Assembly (NCBI GenBank): GCA_026874595.1
Contig: CM049315.1
Location: 68,271,916-68,335,915, forward strand
DNA: 64,000 bases
Source of the DNA: Sipunculus nudus
Taxonomy: Eukaryota > Annelida > Sipuncula > Golfingiida > Sipunculidae
Direction of reading: 5' to 3'
Shown: positions 34,171 to 46,639 of the stretch, one piece after another
Layout: the number at the start of each line of letters is the position of its first letter
Numbering within the stretch: the first letter of the stretch is position 1
Notes under the pieces: generated by a model
The model's database searches: none
The model's input: the letters and a program-made list of their open reading frames with translations, nothing else
Told to the model about the DNA's origin: nothing
Translations under genes and position numbers: made by a program

Positions 34171-34480
34171 ACTGCGGCTAGCCGCAACCCTCCCGCAGCC
34201 TTCCTGCGCACAACATCCAGTTGACTCTATGAGACTGCGGCTAGCCGCAACCCTCCCGCAGCCTTCCTGCGCACAGCATCCAGTTAACTCTATGAGACTG
34301 CGGCTAGCCGCAATCCTCCCGCAGCCTTCCTGCGCACAGCATCCAGTTAACTCTGTGAGACTGCGGCTAGCCGCAACCCTCCCGCAGCCTTCCTGCACAC
34401 AGTATTGAAATACTCTATAGGACTGCGGCTAGCCGCGACCCTCCCGCAACCTTCCAGCACACAATTCAGATTTGCTGCAC
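34171..34480. repeat. 63-bp minisatellite, five units, each with GCGGCTAGCCGC
   Basis: Units start at 34171, 34234, 34297, 34360 and 34422. Each holds the perfect 12-bp palindrome GCGGCTAGCCGC, a CCCTCCCGCAGCCTTCCTGC stretch and a CATCCAGTTAACTC stretch. The palindrome echoes as GCAGCTAGCTGC near 34518. Confidence 0.95.
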
Positions 34481-35305
34481 ACTTTCCTGCAGCCTTTGCC
34501 AGGCAGCGGGAAGCATGCAGCTAGCTGCAGCCTTCCTGCACACTCTTCTTGCAGCCTATTTTGGTTTCTGCTGCTTTGCAGCACAGTTGCAGCAAAGCAG
34601 CGGCAAACTTTTCATTTTGCTAAGGGATGCTGTGAAAATTAAATCCACAGTACTTATGGGAAAAAAACGTGCCATGGTCAAAGTTGGGCAAAATTTAAGG
34701 TACCAATTTTTTATTTTTATTAATATTTTAAAAAATTTAAAAGATTTTCATCTAATTTTGGGTATACAATTTAATTTTTATTAATTAAAGTTATATTACT
34801 GGAAAAAAGGTCCATAGCTTTAACATGTTTTGTGTTAAGTGATCAAATATCTTTCCTGATTTTTTACAAAATGCATTATGTTTGGGTCCATAACTTTTTT
34901 AAATTATATAATACAGGCATAATTTCTGGCATGTACATAGGAACTATATAGAGGAATATTTATGGTAAATATGAGGAAAAACAGATGAGTGGTTTTGATA
35001 TTAAGCAGTCCTGAAGTGTGAAAATAGGTTTTTTATAAAAAATTGAGGTTTTTCCTTAATTTCTCAAAGGAACGAAGTCGAAAAGACCCAGTTTTCGGCT
35101 TGGTAGGAGATCTTGGGGACATCTAACATAATGCCGAATTTTGGATTCCTAGGTCTTACGGTTTCAAAACGTGCCACGTCTACGGACTGACGGACGGACG
35201 GACGGACGGACGGACGGACGGACGGACGGACGGACGGACAGACGGACGGACGACAGACAATGGACCACGACTATAGCTCAGATGACTTATAGTCAGCTGA
35301 GCTAA

Positions 35306-36300
35306 AAATGCAGTTAGCCAAAAAAATAAGCAAAATCCAATAGTTTTTTAGATGACTAATTTTTGGCATAAAATTTCGTTATGCTAACTCTTGCCATTTT
35401 CAAGATAGTATGGGTTAATGTACAGACACTGGACGACGGGGCTGGAAGACGCCACACCATTGCATAAGCTCACAGGTTCGCTAAAACGTTTGCATATGTC
35501 ATTATTCTCACTGGCTTTGCATCATGAATGGATATGGTATCAAAAGGATTTTAACAGGGTACAGTCCTTCGGTGTGAAGAAAACAATAAACTAGGGACCC
35601 ATGGGTCTCAACGCTCAGCTGAATTTGTCTATAAGGATATTTTTATGAGCTTGACCTTATGAGCTTGTGACCTTGACCCTTGACTTTGTGACCTAAAACC
35701 TGAGAACTTAAAATCTTTGAACTTCAGACCATTTTGATTTTTATAACAATCTTTTACAAAAAGTGGGTCCAGTGACCCTGACCTCTTGTTATGATGTGCA
35801 ATAGATTAAAATATTTATTATAAGTATATCATTGGTTTTAGTCATTTAAAAGCCACTTTATGACAGAATAAAACCACAGTATGAAGACAGAGGAGGTGAA
35901 AAATGCAGTCATGATTATTGATCAGTTGTGCGACTCGTTTCGGGTATCGTTTAGATGATTAAAATTCAGATGAACCTGGAAGCAGCACTGAGCCTGAGTT
36001 GCACAGTTATGACTTGTATCCATTATTAGTTTAGAACTGACAACATTGTGGAATGTGGATTAATAGGAGTTTCAGCTGTGGACATTGTGAGAGTGTGTTT
36101 GGACAAGCACATATCTGAATCTCATAAAGAACATTAATTTGGAGAATTTACTGTGTCTACAAACTGATAGCACATTCAGGACATGAGTGTACAAAGGTAA
36201 AAATAATATCCAGTCATTGGATCAACTCAACTCTGTAACAAAGGCCAATATATTTTAGGATGGTCCCTAGAAATAAGTGAAAGACATCAGTTAGGAAAAA
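35306..36300. other. Spacer with a truncated HINE head and GACC repeats
   Basis: A head-like GGGACCCATGGGTCTCAACG lies at 35592, followed by GTGACCTTGACCCTTGAC-type sequence. No gene was seen. Confidence 0.6.
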
Positions 36301-39300
36301 CAAGGGACCCATGGGTCACGGCGCTCAGCTGATCGTTATTGTACTATAAATGTTTCTCCACTGTGATACTATATCGAGTTGATAAAGCTTATGAATATCA
36401 TGGACATGTTGGGATATTATAAAGGAATGTAATGTAATATGTGAGTAAATGATAAATGAAATTACCTGACTGATGGATTAATAGAGTCAAATATAGTGGT
36501 TTATTTTTTATTTATTTAGGAGGGGTTGAAAATTGTGATATATTTGAGCAAATATGAATGCAATGACAGCAGTAATAAGCAGTAGTAGAATGATGATAAG
36601 GCTATTTGTTGAAGGATCTAAAGTGTATGGTAGTCTGCAAGCTTTCAATTTGACAGATATGATGTTATGATTAACTATGCTGATGAAGTGATTTATGAAT
36701 TTGTGACTGTATGACACAATATCTCTTTAGTCTTGACAAGGTACATTATTGTGATGCCCACTATGTCTACATATTACACAATATTGACATAATTTCTGGC
36801 ATGTACATAGGTACCTATGGACGTATAGTTATACAAAATATTAAAGTATGAATATATCTGATTCATCTTGTTCTTGCTTACTGAGGCTGACTTTGGGATG
36901 GGGTTCGGAGAAGGGAAAAGTGAGGGCAGCACGAAGGTGGATGTAGAAATATTCTATTGTAATGTTTTTCATTTATATAAGAATATGAAAAGCTAAGAGG
37001 AAAGGGGCCCTCCTACTTCGTTATAGTAAAGTTCTAAATATATGATTGCAAACTAATACTCTGACAAGACTGTCATGAAGAAAAACAGTAAAAGTTTTGA
37101 GATACTGTGTTGCATACGAAAATTTACAGATGGACAGGCAAGTGGACAGAATGGACTAATATCTTTATTTCACTTTCAAGGAAATAATGCATTTAAGTTT
37201 ATATATAATCCTATTTTTTTAAGCAGATCCACTTTTTCCATTAAGAAGTTTTTATCTGTATCATTTTTTTATTTACAGGTTTATAAATTTTTAATTAAAA
37301 AACCTGAAAATATAAGTTAAAATATTAGAATTGTTGCAAAAGTTGAAATCATTATATATACAGAGTAAAAAACATTGGGTCATATTATGCATACACATAT
37401 ATTTTATTATTTTTAAATCATAAATGTTTTAACTGATTTTAAAAGAAAATAATGCCACAACATGGCATCTACAAGAATATTCCTTGAATCACTATTAAAA
37501 AGTTTTGCATATTGGAGTTTTCAGGACATGCTTAATTTTATTCACCAAAATAAAATAAAAGTAAATTTGAAAAAATAAAACATCTTTTCAAATAAAGTAT
37601 ACACACTGTTGGTTGAATGAGGGACAAACAATATCATTGTGCTAATTACTATCCCAGTTTTAATTAATTACTGGAATTAAAAGTCAATTTCACACCTGGT
37701 GAAGTTTTTACTCTTCTGAAGTAAGGAATTACTTATCTCATGAACATCCAGACTTTCACAGCAATACACCACTTTGTGGACACAATTAAATGTACACTTT
37801 AATCATTGTAACCCTGGTGGTACAATACAAAATCTAAAATGTAGCATGTCCAAGAATAAAATAAAATACAGAAAAATTATAACATTCATCTAGTTTATGC
37901 ACCAGCTGGGGGGGGGGGGGGGGGGGATGAGTGCAGGGCGAGGGGAAGCCTGCTAGTAGTGGCCAAGCTGGGCCAAGGTAAGCTGCCTGGGGTGGGTTAC
38001 ATAATGCAAGTGAAGGCTGTACTACTAGGTGGGCTAGATGTAAACAACACTTGACATGGTGTGTGAAAAAATGAATAAAAGCTATTCATTCCAATCAATT
38101 TCTTTTGAAAGTTCAGATTTTAAAAGATTAAATCCTTATGCATATATGCTGGGAAAATTAAATCAATAGTGCCAAAGTTGGACAAAATTTAAGGTATTGT
38201 TTTTTATTTATGCTAATAACTTGAAAAATTTGCAAAATTCAGATCTAATTTTGGGTAAACAATTGAATTTTGATTAAATAAAGTTATATTCCTGAAAAAA
38301 AGGTCTCTAGCTTCAGCAATTCTCATGTGAGTAAATATATTTCCTAGTTTTTAAAAAAATTGCATTATGTTTTGGCCCATAACTTTAAAATAATACTCAA
38401 TACTGACCTAATTTTTGGTATGTTCATAGAAAATGTATAAAAGAATGCGAATACTAAATACGATCAAAAACAGATCAGTGGTTTTGATATTAGGCAGCCT
38501 TGAAGTGTAACAATGGCTTTTTTTTTATGGAAAACGGAGTTTTTTTCCTTAATATCTCGAAGGAACAAAGTCCTAATGACCCAATTTTCGGTATGGTAGG
38601 AGATTTTGGGGACATCTAAAATTATGTCAACAGCCTGGGGAGCATAGAGATGTGCACTGAATGACCTACAGTCATCAAAGTGGACTGCTTGACAATGTAA
38701 GGGAATACAACAAGAGCCTCCAAAAAAATTCAATTACTAGCCTAATTTTGCAGCTTTTATTTTCAAATTTCAGATTTTAACAGATTAAATCCTTATGTAT
38801 ACATGGTGTGAAAATTAAATCCACAGTACTTACAGGAAAAAAACATGCCATGGCCAAAGTTGGGCAAAATTTAAGGTACCAATTTTATATTTTTGCCAAT
38901 ATTTAAAAAAATTTAACAGATTTTGATCTAATTTTTGGTATACAATTAAATTTTGATTAATTAAAGTTGTATTACTGGAAAAAAGTCCCTACCTTTAACA
39001 CTTTTGGTCTTAAGTGACAAAATATCTTCCTGATTTTTTTACAAAGTGCATTATGTTTGGGCGCATTACTTTTTTAAATTTTATAATACTGACTTAATAT
39101 CTGGCATGTACATAGGAACTATATAGAGGAATATTTATGGTAAATATGAAGAAAACCAGATGAGTGGTTTTGATATTAGGCAGTCCTGAAGTGTGAAAAT
39201 AGATTTCTAATAAAAAATTGAGGTTTTTCCTTAATATCTCAAAGGAACGAAGTCCTATTGACCCAATTTTTGGCATGGTAGGAGATTATGGGGACATCTA

Positions 39301-39476
39301 ACTGTATGCCGAAATTCAGATTCATAGGTCCAACGGTGTCGAAACGTGCCAGTCTTACGGACGGACATCCAGACGGACAGACAGACAGACGGACGAACGG
39401 ACGGACAGATAGACGGACGGACGACGGACAATGGACCATGACTGTAGCTCAGATGACTTATAGTCAGCTGAGCTAA
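36301..39476 (+). mobile_element. HINE/pearl-like element, long copy 4
   Basis: Head CAAGGGACCCATGGGTCACG at 36301. Tail GGAC tract (39358-39428) and terminal hairpin ending CTAA at 39476, followed directly by CCAG, which helps fix the 3' boundary. A run of 19 G occurs at 37908-37926. It keeps the uninterrupted CTAGTAG site near 37960 into which the 22877 transposon inserted in copy 2. Confidence 0.7.
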
Positions 39477-40498
39477 CCAGAAATAATTTGTAGACATACA
39501 TGAGAGTTCTCACCATATTCGTGTAACATCAGAACAGGTCATCAAGGAAACTGAGCCTTCCTGGATAAATTATATAATCATATTTGCGACCAATTGGTAA
39601 GGATAATGATCATGAAAAGTTTTTTGATGTCACTCTGTATGGGAAGACTGTTGCATTAGGCAGGCCCAGCAGGGAGTGCAGTGTACATCCCTGTAATATC
39701 ATCAACTTTGTCTGCCTCAAATACATTACATCATGCGTGCCCTTAGCTTTGTGTTTTAGTTGAAACATGTTAATCCCGCTCTTAATGCTCTGACCAGGTA
39801 ACCACAAAATCTACAGTTTTCTCCACTTTTTGCAGGTAAGCCATATGCGAAAGATGTTAGGTTTAGGGCAAAAAGTTTGGTTTACAATGCATCCATAATC
39901 TTTTTAAATATGTGGGTCCTGTGACCTTCACCTTTGACCTCTGGACCCAGAAATCAAAAATGAATCTTAATTTAGTAGTGGGTCATTAATAAAACAAGTC
40001 TGAAGCCAACCTGTCTATCCAACCAGAGTTATATCTTCCATAAACTAATTTGTCAAAGGATGGCCTCTGTGAACTTGACCTTTGACCTTGTGACCCAAAA
40101 TCCAATTAGATTTTCCTGTATTGTAAGGTCAGTATATGAACATGAAGGAATGTGGGATGAAAAGTTTGACTTAAAATGCTTCAAAAATCTTTTTAAATAA
40201 GTGGGTCCTGTGACCATGTCCTTATGACTCCAAAATCATTTGGGTTCTTGCTTTGTGGTGGGCCATACATAAGTGAAGTTTGAAATCCATATACTAATCA
40301 AAACTGAGTTATCATCTGAAATTAAATTTTTGGATGGACTGACAGATGGACAGGGTAAATACTATATTGGGCACCCACTTATGATCAATAAACACACCAG
40401 GTTTCAGGACACTAGATGAAACCACCGCTGAGAAACTGACATGGTTGCTGTCATTTTATGGTCTCAAAAATAAAAAAAAAATTGAAAAAAAGGTAAAA
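39477..40498. other. Spacer with GACCTTTGACC repeats
   Basis: From about 39830 to 40340 two to three degenerate units of the 3370-4700 family occur, with TGACCTTTGACCT at 40076-40088. No gene was seen. Confidence 0.65.
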
Positions 40499-41800
40499 AC
40501 TAGATGTGTCGGAACGACACTAATGTTCCCACCTGGGGCAAATTAGAAACATTTGTAAAATGTTGGTAATTTTTTTAAGTTCAGGAGGTGTCTTATGGTC
40601 AAAAGTAGGTCAACAAGGGAAAAATGCAAACTCGATCTGTAACGGGTCATTATCAAGCAACACACCAAAAATCAGGCCAGTATATGCAGGCATTGTGAAA
40701 AAAAGTCCATACATGTGCATTTTCCATAAAAATTTATGTCTTTCATGAAATTTTCTATGTTTAGGAGCCGTAAAACAATCAAAAGTAGGTAAACCGGGAC
40801 GAAACGCGAACCCGATCTGTAACTGTCATTATCTGCGCACACATAAAAAATCAGGGTGGTATCTGCAGGCATTAAGGAAAAAAAGTCAGTACATATGCAT
40901 TTGTTATGAAAATTTCTATTTTTCATGAAACTTTCTATGTTCAGGAGCAGTCAAATGGTCAAAAGTAGGTCAACTGGGACAAAACGCGAACTGGATCTGT
41001 AACTGGTCATTATCTGCCTACACACCAAAAATCAGGCCCGTATCTGCAGGCACTGGGAAAAAAAGTCCATACATGTGCACTTTTTTTTTAAATTTTCCAT
41101 GTTAGAGCACCGTCAACGGTCAAAAGTAGGTCAACTGGGACTAAACGTGAATTCGATCTGTAACTGGTCAATATCTGCCCACACACCAAAAATCAGGCCA
41201 ATATCTGCAGGCATTGTGAAAAAAAGTCTGTACATGTGTATTTGTCATGAAATTTCATATTTTTATTTGTATTTTCTATGTTCAGGAGGGGTAAAACGGT
41301 CAAAAGTAGGTCAACCGGGACGAAACGCGAACTCGATCTGTAACTGGTCTATATATGCCCACACACCAAAAAGCAGGCCAATATCTGCAGGCATTGCGAA
41401 AAAAAGTCCGTACATGTGTATTTGTCATGAAAATTTCTATTTTTCATAAAATTTTCTAAGTTTAGGAGACGTAAAACAGTCAAAAGTAGGTCAACTGGGA
41501 CAAAACGCGAACTCAATCTGTAACTGGTCATTATCTCCCTACACACCAAACATCAGGCCAATATCCGTACATGTGTATTTGTCATGAAAATTTCTATTTT
41601 TCATGAAATTTTCTAAGTTTCGGAGCGGTAAAACGGTCAAAAGTAGGTCAACCAGGACGAAACGCGAACTCGATCTGTAACTTGTCTATATCTGCCCACA
41701 CACCAAAAATCAGTCCAATATCTGCAGGCATTGCGAAAAAAAGTCCGTATAACTGTTTGATTTCGGAATGACAAAAGGACGGAAGGAAGGACATGGTTTT
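40499..41800. repeat. Tandem-repeat element, seven units of about 160-180 bp
   Basis: Units anchored on CAAAAGTAGGTCAAC start at 40600, 40780, 40960, 41121, 41301, 41481 and 41638. Each has CGCGAACTCGATCTGTAACT, ACACACCAAAAATCAGGCC and GAAAAAAAGTCCGTACATGT parts. The left margin has the 15-bp palindrome GTGTCGGAACGACAC at about 40507. Apparent ORFs follow the tandem period and are not genes. It resembles tandem-repeat-bearing MITEs of molluscs. Confidence 0.85.
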
Positions 41801-42706
41801 TGGAACTGACAAAACTTGTCATGATCATTATTCAAGGCAAGATTCATGACAATTGATGCAATAATTATCACAACACTGGAGGTTTTGTATCAATATTTTA
41901 TTCGGGGGTGGGGGGGGGGGGGGTTACGTACAAACCCCATAGCTTTGGGGATAAAGGTCACAGTGATCCAATCTCAGGTTTCCAAGGAGATTTTTATTGA
42001 CATCTATGGATGTTCACTTAGAAGCTTCTAGGGTCAGCGGTTATGATTTGTGCCCTGTTAACAGACAGACAAGACTGATGGAAGAAATAGAGTGATCCAT
42101 TTCAGTCAGCTGAGCTTATAAAACTTATTACTGCACAGTTTAATCAGCTCCAGGTACACTTTCCAGCCAGCAAGGATCTGACCACTACGCTGCCAAGTAC
42201 CTTGCTTCATTGAGCCGTTCTGGCATCTATTTCATGATTAATGGACAAGCCTGCATGCAAACCTGTGGAAATCACAATTGCCAATCAAATCAAAGAACCA
42301 AATATAAACAATACACTGTTCAGTGTTCACATGCTGTCTGCATGAGAATACATGAACCAGCAAGTCTGAGCAAGGTGATGGGTTTACAAGGCTGTAGTTG
42401 ATAGGTCAGAATTTTTATACACTTCTGGCCATACTAAACATTTGATCTAAAAGGAGCTACAAGTAGGTTTTTGGAACAGTGAAAAACAAGTGCTTACAAG
42501 TCAGAGCAGCTCAACGAAGCAAGGTATCTTGGTAGCATAGTCACCAGAGCCAGGAGTGTAGGGCGATGGTTACTTACAAAACACACTGAATTCTCATTTT
42601 CATTAAAATATATAAATGTCACACTTTTAAGTGATCTTTAAGGTATGCACACATAAATTGAAAGCAATATAATTGATGCCATGTTGGATATTAAATGTTT
42701 TTAGTT

Positions 42707-42761
<55 letters not shown>

Positions 42762-43448
42762 TACTGAGACAACTCTCTCTTGCAGACTTCTGTATTATAC
42801 AGACCTCTCTTTTACAGGCATCTCTCTATTATAGACCCCTCTCTATTACATGCCCCTCTATTCAAAGGCTCTTGATGTAGCCCCATGAACTTCAGAACTA
42901 GAGTTTTGTTATATGTCTCATATGGACATCTTTCCATTATGGGCAAAACACCTTGTTCTGTTAGTGTCTGTAATTGTATTTAACCATTCAATGAAAAGCA
43001 ATCACACAAAGATGGAAGTATGAACATGAAACATTACCTTTTGTGAGGTTAATAAATCAGCACCTGTGGATGTGGTTCAGTGCCTACAAGGACTTTATTG
43101 TATTTTGAAACTTTTGCACAATGACAGTACACTGTGACTACGTGGTCTGATATATAGTTACTGCCACCTGCGGGTGAAATTTATGTCTGCTATACAATAG
43201 TTAAAGACAGGTTTTATGCAAGTTCAGCATTACTGTATTATATGGATTGAGGACCTTTTAGGCTATTCAGAGTCATTGCATCTTATAGGTCACATAGGAG
43301 AAATGATTAGTTTAACAACACACTTTGGCCCTCTGTCTACATCAGCCTGCTGTGTTACTACAGGCCAAGCAAACATGATCTTAACTTTTGACATTCACAG
43401 GCTGTACTAAGACAGTGAGGTTTCAGTGAAGATTATGTTGATTTTTAA
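41801..43448. other. Non-coding stretch with HINE tail fragment and microsatellite
   Basis: A G homopolymer lies near 41907. A HINE-like tail (GTGCCCTGTTAACAGACAGA...TCAGTCAGCTGAGCTT) is at about 42045-42120. A CATA/TA microsatellite lies at 42711-42758, followed by CTCTCTATTA-like repeats. No exon was recognised. Confidence 0.65.
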
Positions 43449-43950
43449 CAGTGATGCAGACAAGTCCGCAACATCTGAGTCTGGGTGCAAGTACGAGTCT
43501 AGGTCACTCAAGTACAAGTCCAAATCTGAGCCCTTGAGGTTTGAGACCAAGTCAGCCTTCTTCGAGTGCAAGTCATTTGAAAGTCTAGTACAAGGCTCAT
43601 TCCTATAACCATCTCATTTAAAAAAAATTTTAAATGGATGTTTTAGATTATCATGTTTAGTTTAAATTAGTTTATATATACATGCTATTTACTTGAATAT
43701 TAAATTACCTTTAGCTCCCCATGCTGAATAAAGTTAGGTAAATATAGTCTTATTTTGTATGCCTAATTTTCTGTTGATGGTTCATGTATATAACCAATAA
43801 TGGTATGTGACAGAGCTTTTTTCTACTGGACGTGAGATGGACTCGGACTGATTTCTCAAGTCCTTACCTCTGAGTCCAATTCCAAGTCCCTAGACAAGTG
43901 GACTCCAATCCGGACTCAATCCCAAGTCCAGACTTGAGTACACATCACTG
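43449..43950. mobile_element. hAT-type MITE, copy 2 (AAGTCC-rich)
   Basis: Ends CAGTGATG and CATCACTG. Flanks ATTTTTAA (43441-43448) and ATTTTAAA (43951-43958) are close 8-bp duplicates with the hAT T-at-2, A-at-7 pattern. The interior is full of AAGTCC/GAGTCC words like copy 1 at 1845-2312. Confidence 0.8.
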
Positions 43951-46639
43951 ATTTTAAATTTAAAGGTGTTCCCTGTCAATTGGTAGGAAATTACAGACTT
44001 TCCGTTAATCAAAACCCCTGATGGGGAGCATTAAGAAACAGAAAACATGGCTAGAAGAACATTTTATAAGAGATTTATCTGTTGATATTATATCACTTAA
44101 TTAATAAAAATATGTTAGGAATGCCTCCAATATCATATTATATTTGAGTTATATGAAATTATAATTTATTTAATAAATAACATTTAAAAATAGTATAAAA
44201 TACAATAAACTTTATTATATTATGTAAATTTATGTTACATTAATAATACTCTGGTAAGCAGCTTGAGATATATTGTTATCATGCATTGAATTTATTATAA
44301 ATTGTGCTAGGTTAGGTTTCTGCAATATAACTCCTATTTCTGCAAACACTGGGCAACCAAACCTTCATGTAATAATCTTGTATGTTCTCCCATAAATTTA
44401 AGAGTATATGTTATAGTATTTTATCCTTCAAATCAAACGCCAGTAATTCAAATTATTTTCTACTTGTTAGATGTTCCACTGGGCCCCGGTCCAAGAGAAT
44501 ATCGCAAAATTTTAACCTCACAAATATGAAGGCAAGCACAGTATAGATCTACATAAAGACATCCGTGTTTATCTCATTTACCTGTGTGTGTGTGTGAATG
44601 TGTGTATACGCAACTGTGAACCAAACAATCCATGGTGTGGCCTAAGTGAAATGGTGCAGGCAACATAGGAGGTTTGTAGATGTTCATTCAACCATAAAAT
44701 TACCCTGCATATTCATTGATTCACTTAAGTATTCTTGAGGTATGCATTATCCATCAATGCTAAAAGGGAATATACAATTGAAGTAACTGTAAGAATGCTC
44801 CCAATGCATGCTGATTGCCACTTTGTGTTTGCAATTCTATTGTATGGGCTTTGGTGGCCCTGCAGGACTGTTTTTTTTGTTTACTTAGACCTCAATCCAT
44901 GCATTAATTATCAAGATACTTGAAGTTTTGTATCAAATTTTTAATTATTCTGGGGGTACTTACAAGCCCCATAGCTTGGAGGATATTGGTCACAGTGACC
45001 TAATTTCAAGTTTCCAAGGAGCTTTTTTATTGACCTCCCAGGATATTCTGTTACTGATTTGTTGGCCCAATGGTGTCAAAATGTGCAGGTCTAGCTAACA
45101 CACAGAAAAACGGAAGGAAGATGGATGCTGACCGATCACTATAGCTCAATTGACTTACAGTCAGCTGAGCTAAAAATACAATCAGTTATCACAAATTGCC
45201 ACTGGAAATTAAATTCTACTTGACTCAATACTATTAAATGCACAAAATACATTTTATTTAATCAATTTATATTCTTAATATATAAATTTAAGATATCAGA
45301 GCTGGTTTTTTTAAGATCAGAATATTGTCAACAAATGGTTCTTTAAAATGGGTCCAAAAATGTCCTGATCAGAACATACTGTGATCCGCTTATTTAGGAT
45401 TTCAAATTTGCAATATTCGTGAGAGGGAAATAATCGCAAAAATAAAACCTCCATGAATAAGGAACCAAAACTACACAGGTGAAATTTTTTTTATACTTTA
45501 GCCTCATGGGCACCTCATATACATTATCTATGCTCCTAAACTAGTGTCACAAGGAAAATATTTATAATATTAATATTTACAGATTTTTTAGTGTTACCTG
45601 TAAGTCGAAGACTGATATTATGAATAATAAGAGATCTTTTACATTATCTACCTAAAATGAATATCATTCATTTGATGTAAACTGTTTCCTCAAATTGTAA
45701 AGATTTTTGGAAACATTTTAAATAATTCATTCAATTAAGGACATGTGCTCTGAAATGGCAAAAAAAAAAATCTCTTGAAACACTGCAAAAGTGGAAATCG
45801 CAGAAGCTTAACTTTGTGATTATGAAGTTGACCACAGTATGTGTATAGAACTATAAACAGAACACAGCCGGTCAGTGCTGCTGTCTCACCTGTAGGGAAT
45901 AAATGGCTGGTAGAATACAACATCTCACTCTCAGCTGGAATATTTACTTCCTAAAATCAGATGATCTTGGAAAATGAGAACATCTGAACAAACAACTTCC
46001 ATGGGTACTCCTGAGACAGCACCATATTTGGTTTACTCCTGGTTTTTATGAATTTTCAGTTGCCTGCCAGGTAATTCAGACATCCTGATAATACAAGCCT
46101 GGTTACTACAGATTTAGGTGACCTTTCAATACACAAGTAATAGTGTAATAATTAGGTTGTCAGCCCCGATCAAGGCAGTGAGGCATACACAAACCACATA
46201 CTGTAAGTAAAATTGCTCCCTGACTCATGCCGGACTACATCTTTCAGCTATCTGATCCTGTATTCTACAAATGAAACTACTTAAACCCAAGATATATACC
46301 ACTAATCAGGTAAATAAGTTATGATTCAATTTAATTTAATTTATATCAATAAAGTTTTAAAAACATATGGTTATATGATGTTTGTGCATGATCAGACTCT
46401 GAAATGTTTGCTTGACCTATTTTAACCAATATTTGCTGAGAGAAACAAATAAGAAGAAATTCATGTATTTTTTTGGAAGTATATTCAAACTGCATTTTAT
46501 AAATAGTTTGTCTGTTAAATAAGTAAGAGTATGAATATTACGGCTCATAATGGCCAGAAAATTATTATATTTAATTATATGATATGGTTGATAATATTTA
46601 AGATTTTATAACATCAACACTTAATGAATGATGAAAGTA
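43951..46639. other. AT-rich stretch with one HINE tail fragment
   Basis: A HINE-like 3' end is at about 44930-45178 (CCCATAGCTTGGAGGATATT to CAGTCAGCTGAGCTAAAAA). A short TG tract lies near 44583. Nothing else was recognised. Confidence 0.6.

Larger units (their letters stand above)
32422..34626. mobile_element. 2205-bp element with CCCTTAGCAAAA ends, AT duplication and internal minisatellites
   Basis: The left end CCCTTAGCAAAA and the right end TTTTGCTAAGGG are exact inverses, followed on both sides by TTGCCGC and clustered TTGCTGCAA words. AT flanks both sides (32420-32421, 34627-34628). The related sequence at about 18650 reads AAAAACATGCT without the insert, which gives the empty site. 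The interior has a 23-bp-type minisatellite (32560-33060), about 1 kb of plain AT-rich DNA, then a 63-bp minisatellite (34171-34480). No transposase was seen, so it is non-autonomous. A 2-bp AT duplication would suit ISL2EU/IS4EU-type elements, but that is inference. Confidence 0.85.
30440..35305 (+). mobile_element. HINE/pearl-like element, long copy 3, carrying a nested transposon
   Basis: Head CAAGGGACCTATGGGTCACG at 30440. Tail GGAC tract (35182-35259) and terminal hairpin ending CTAA at 35305. A 2205-bp element at 32422-34626 interrupts it; without that the copy is about 2.7 kb. The segment at 31740-32400 matches copy 1 at 18000-18650, and 34627-35305 matches 18650-19308. Confidence 0.7.

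Noticed and set aside
34123-34398. 91-codon Gly/Ala/Ser repeat ORF on the minus strand
   Set aside because: Translation of the 63-bp minisatellite (21 codons per unit), with no start context or conserved domain.
40600-41760. Regularly spaced direct repeats resembling a CRISPR array
   Set aside because: Whole units of about 160-180 bp are similar, with no unique spacers, and the window is an animal genome.
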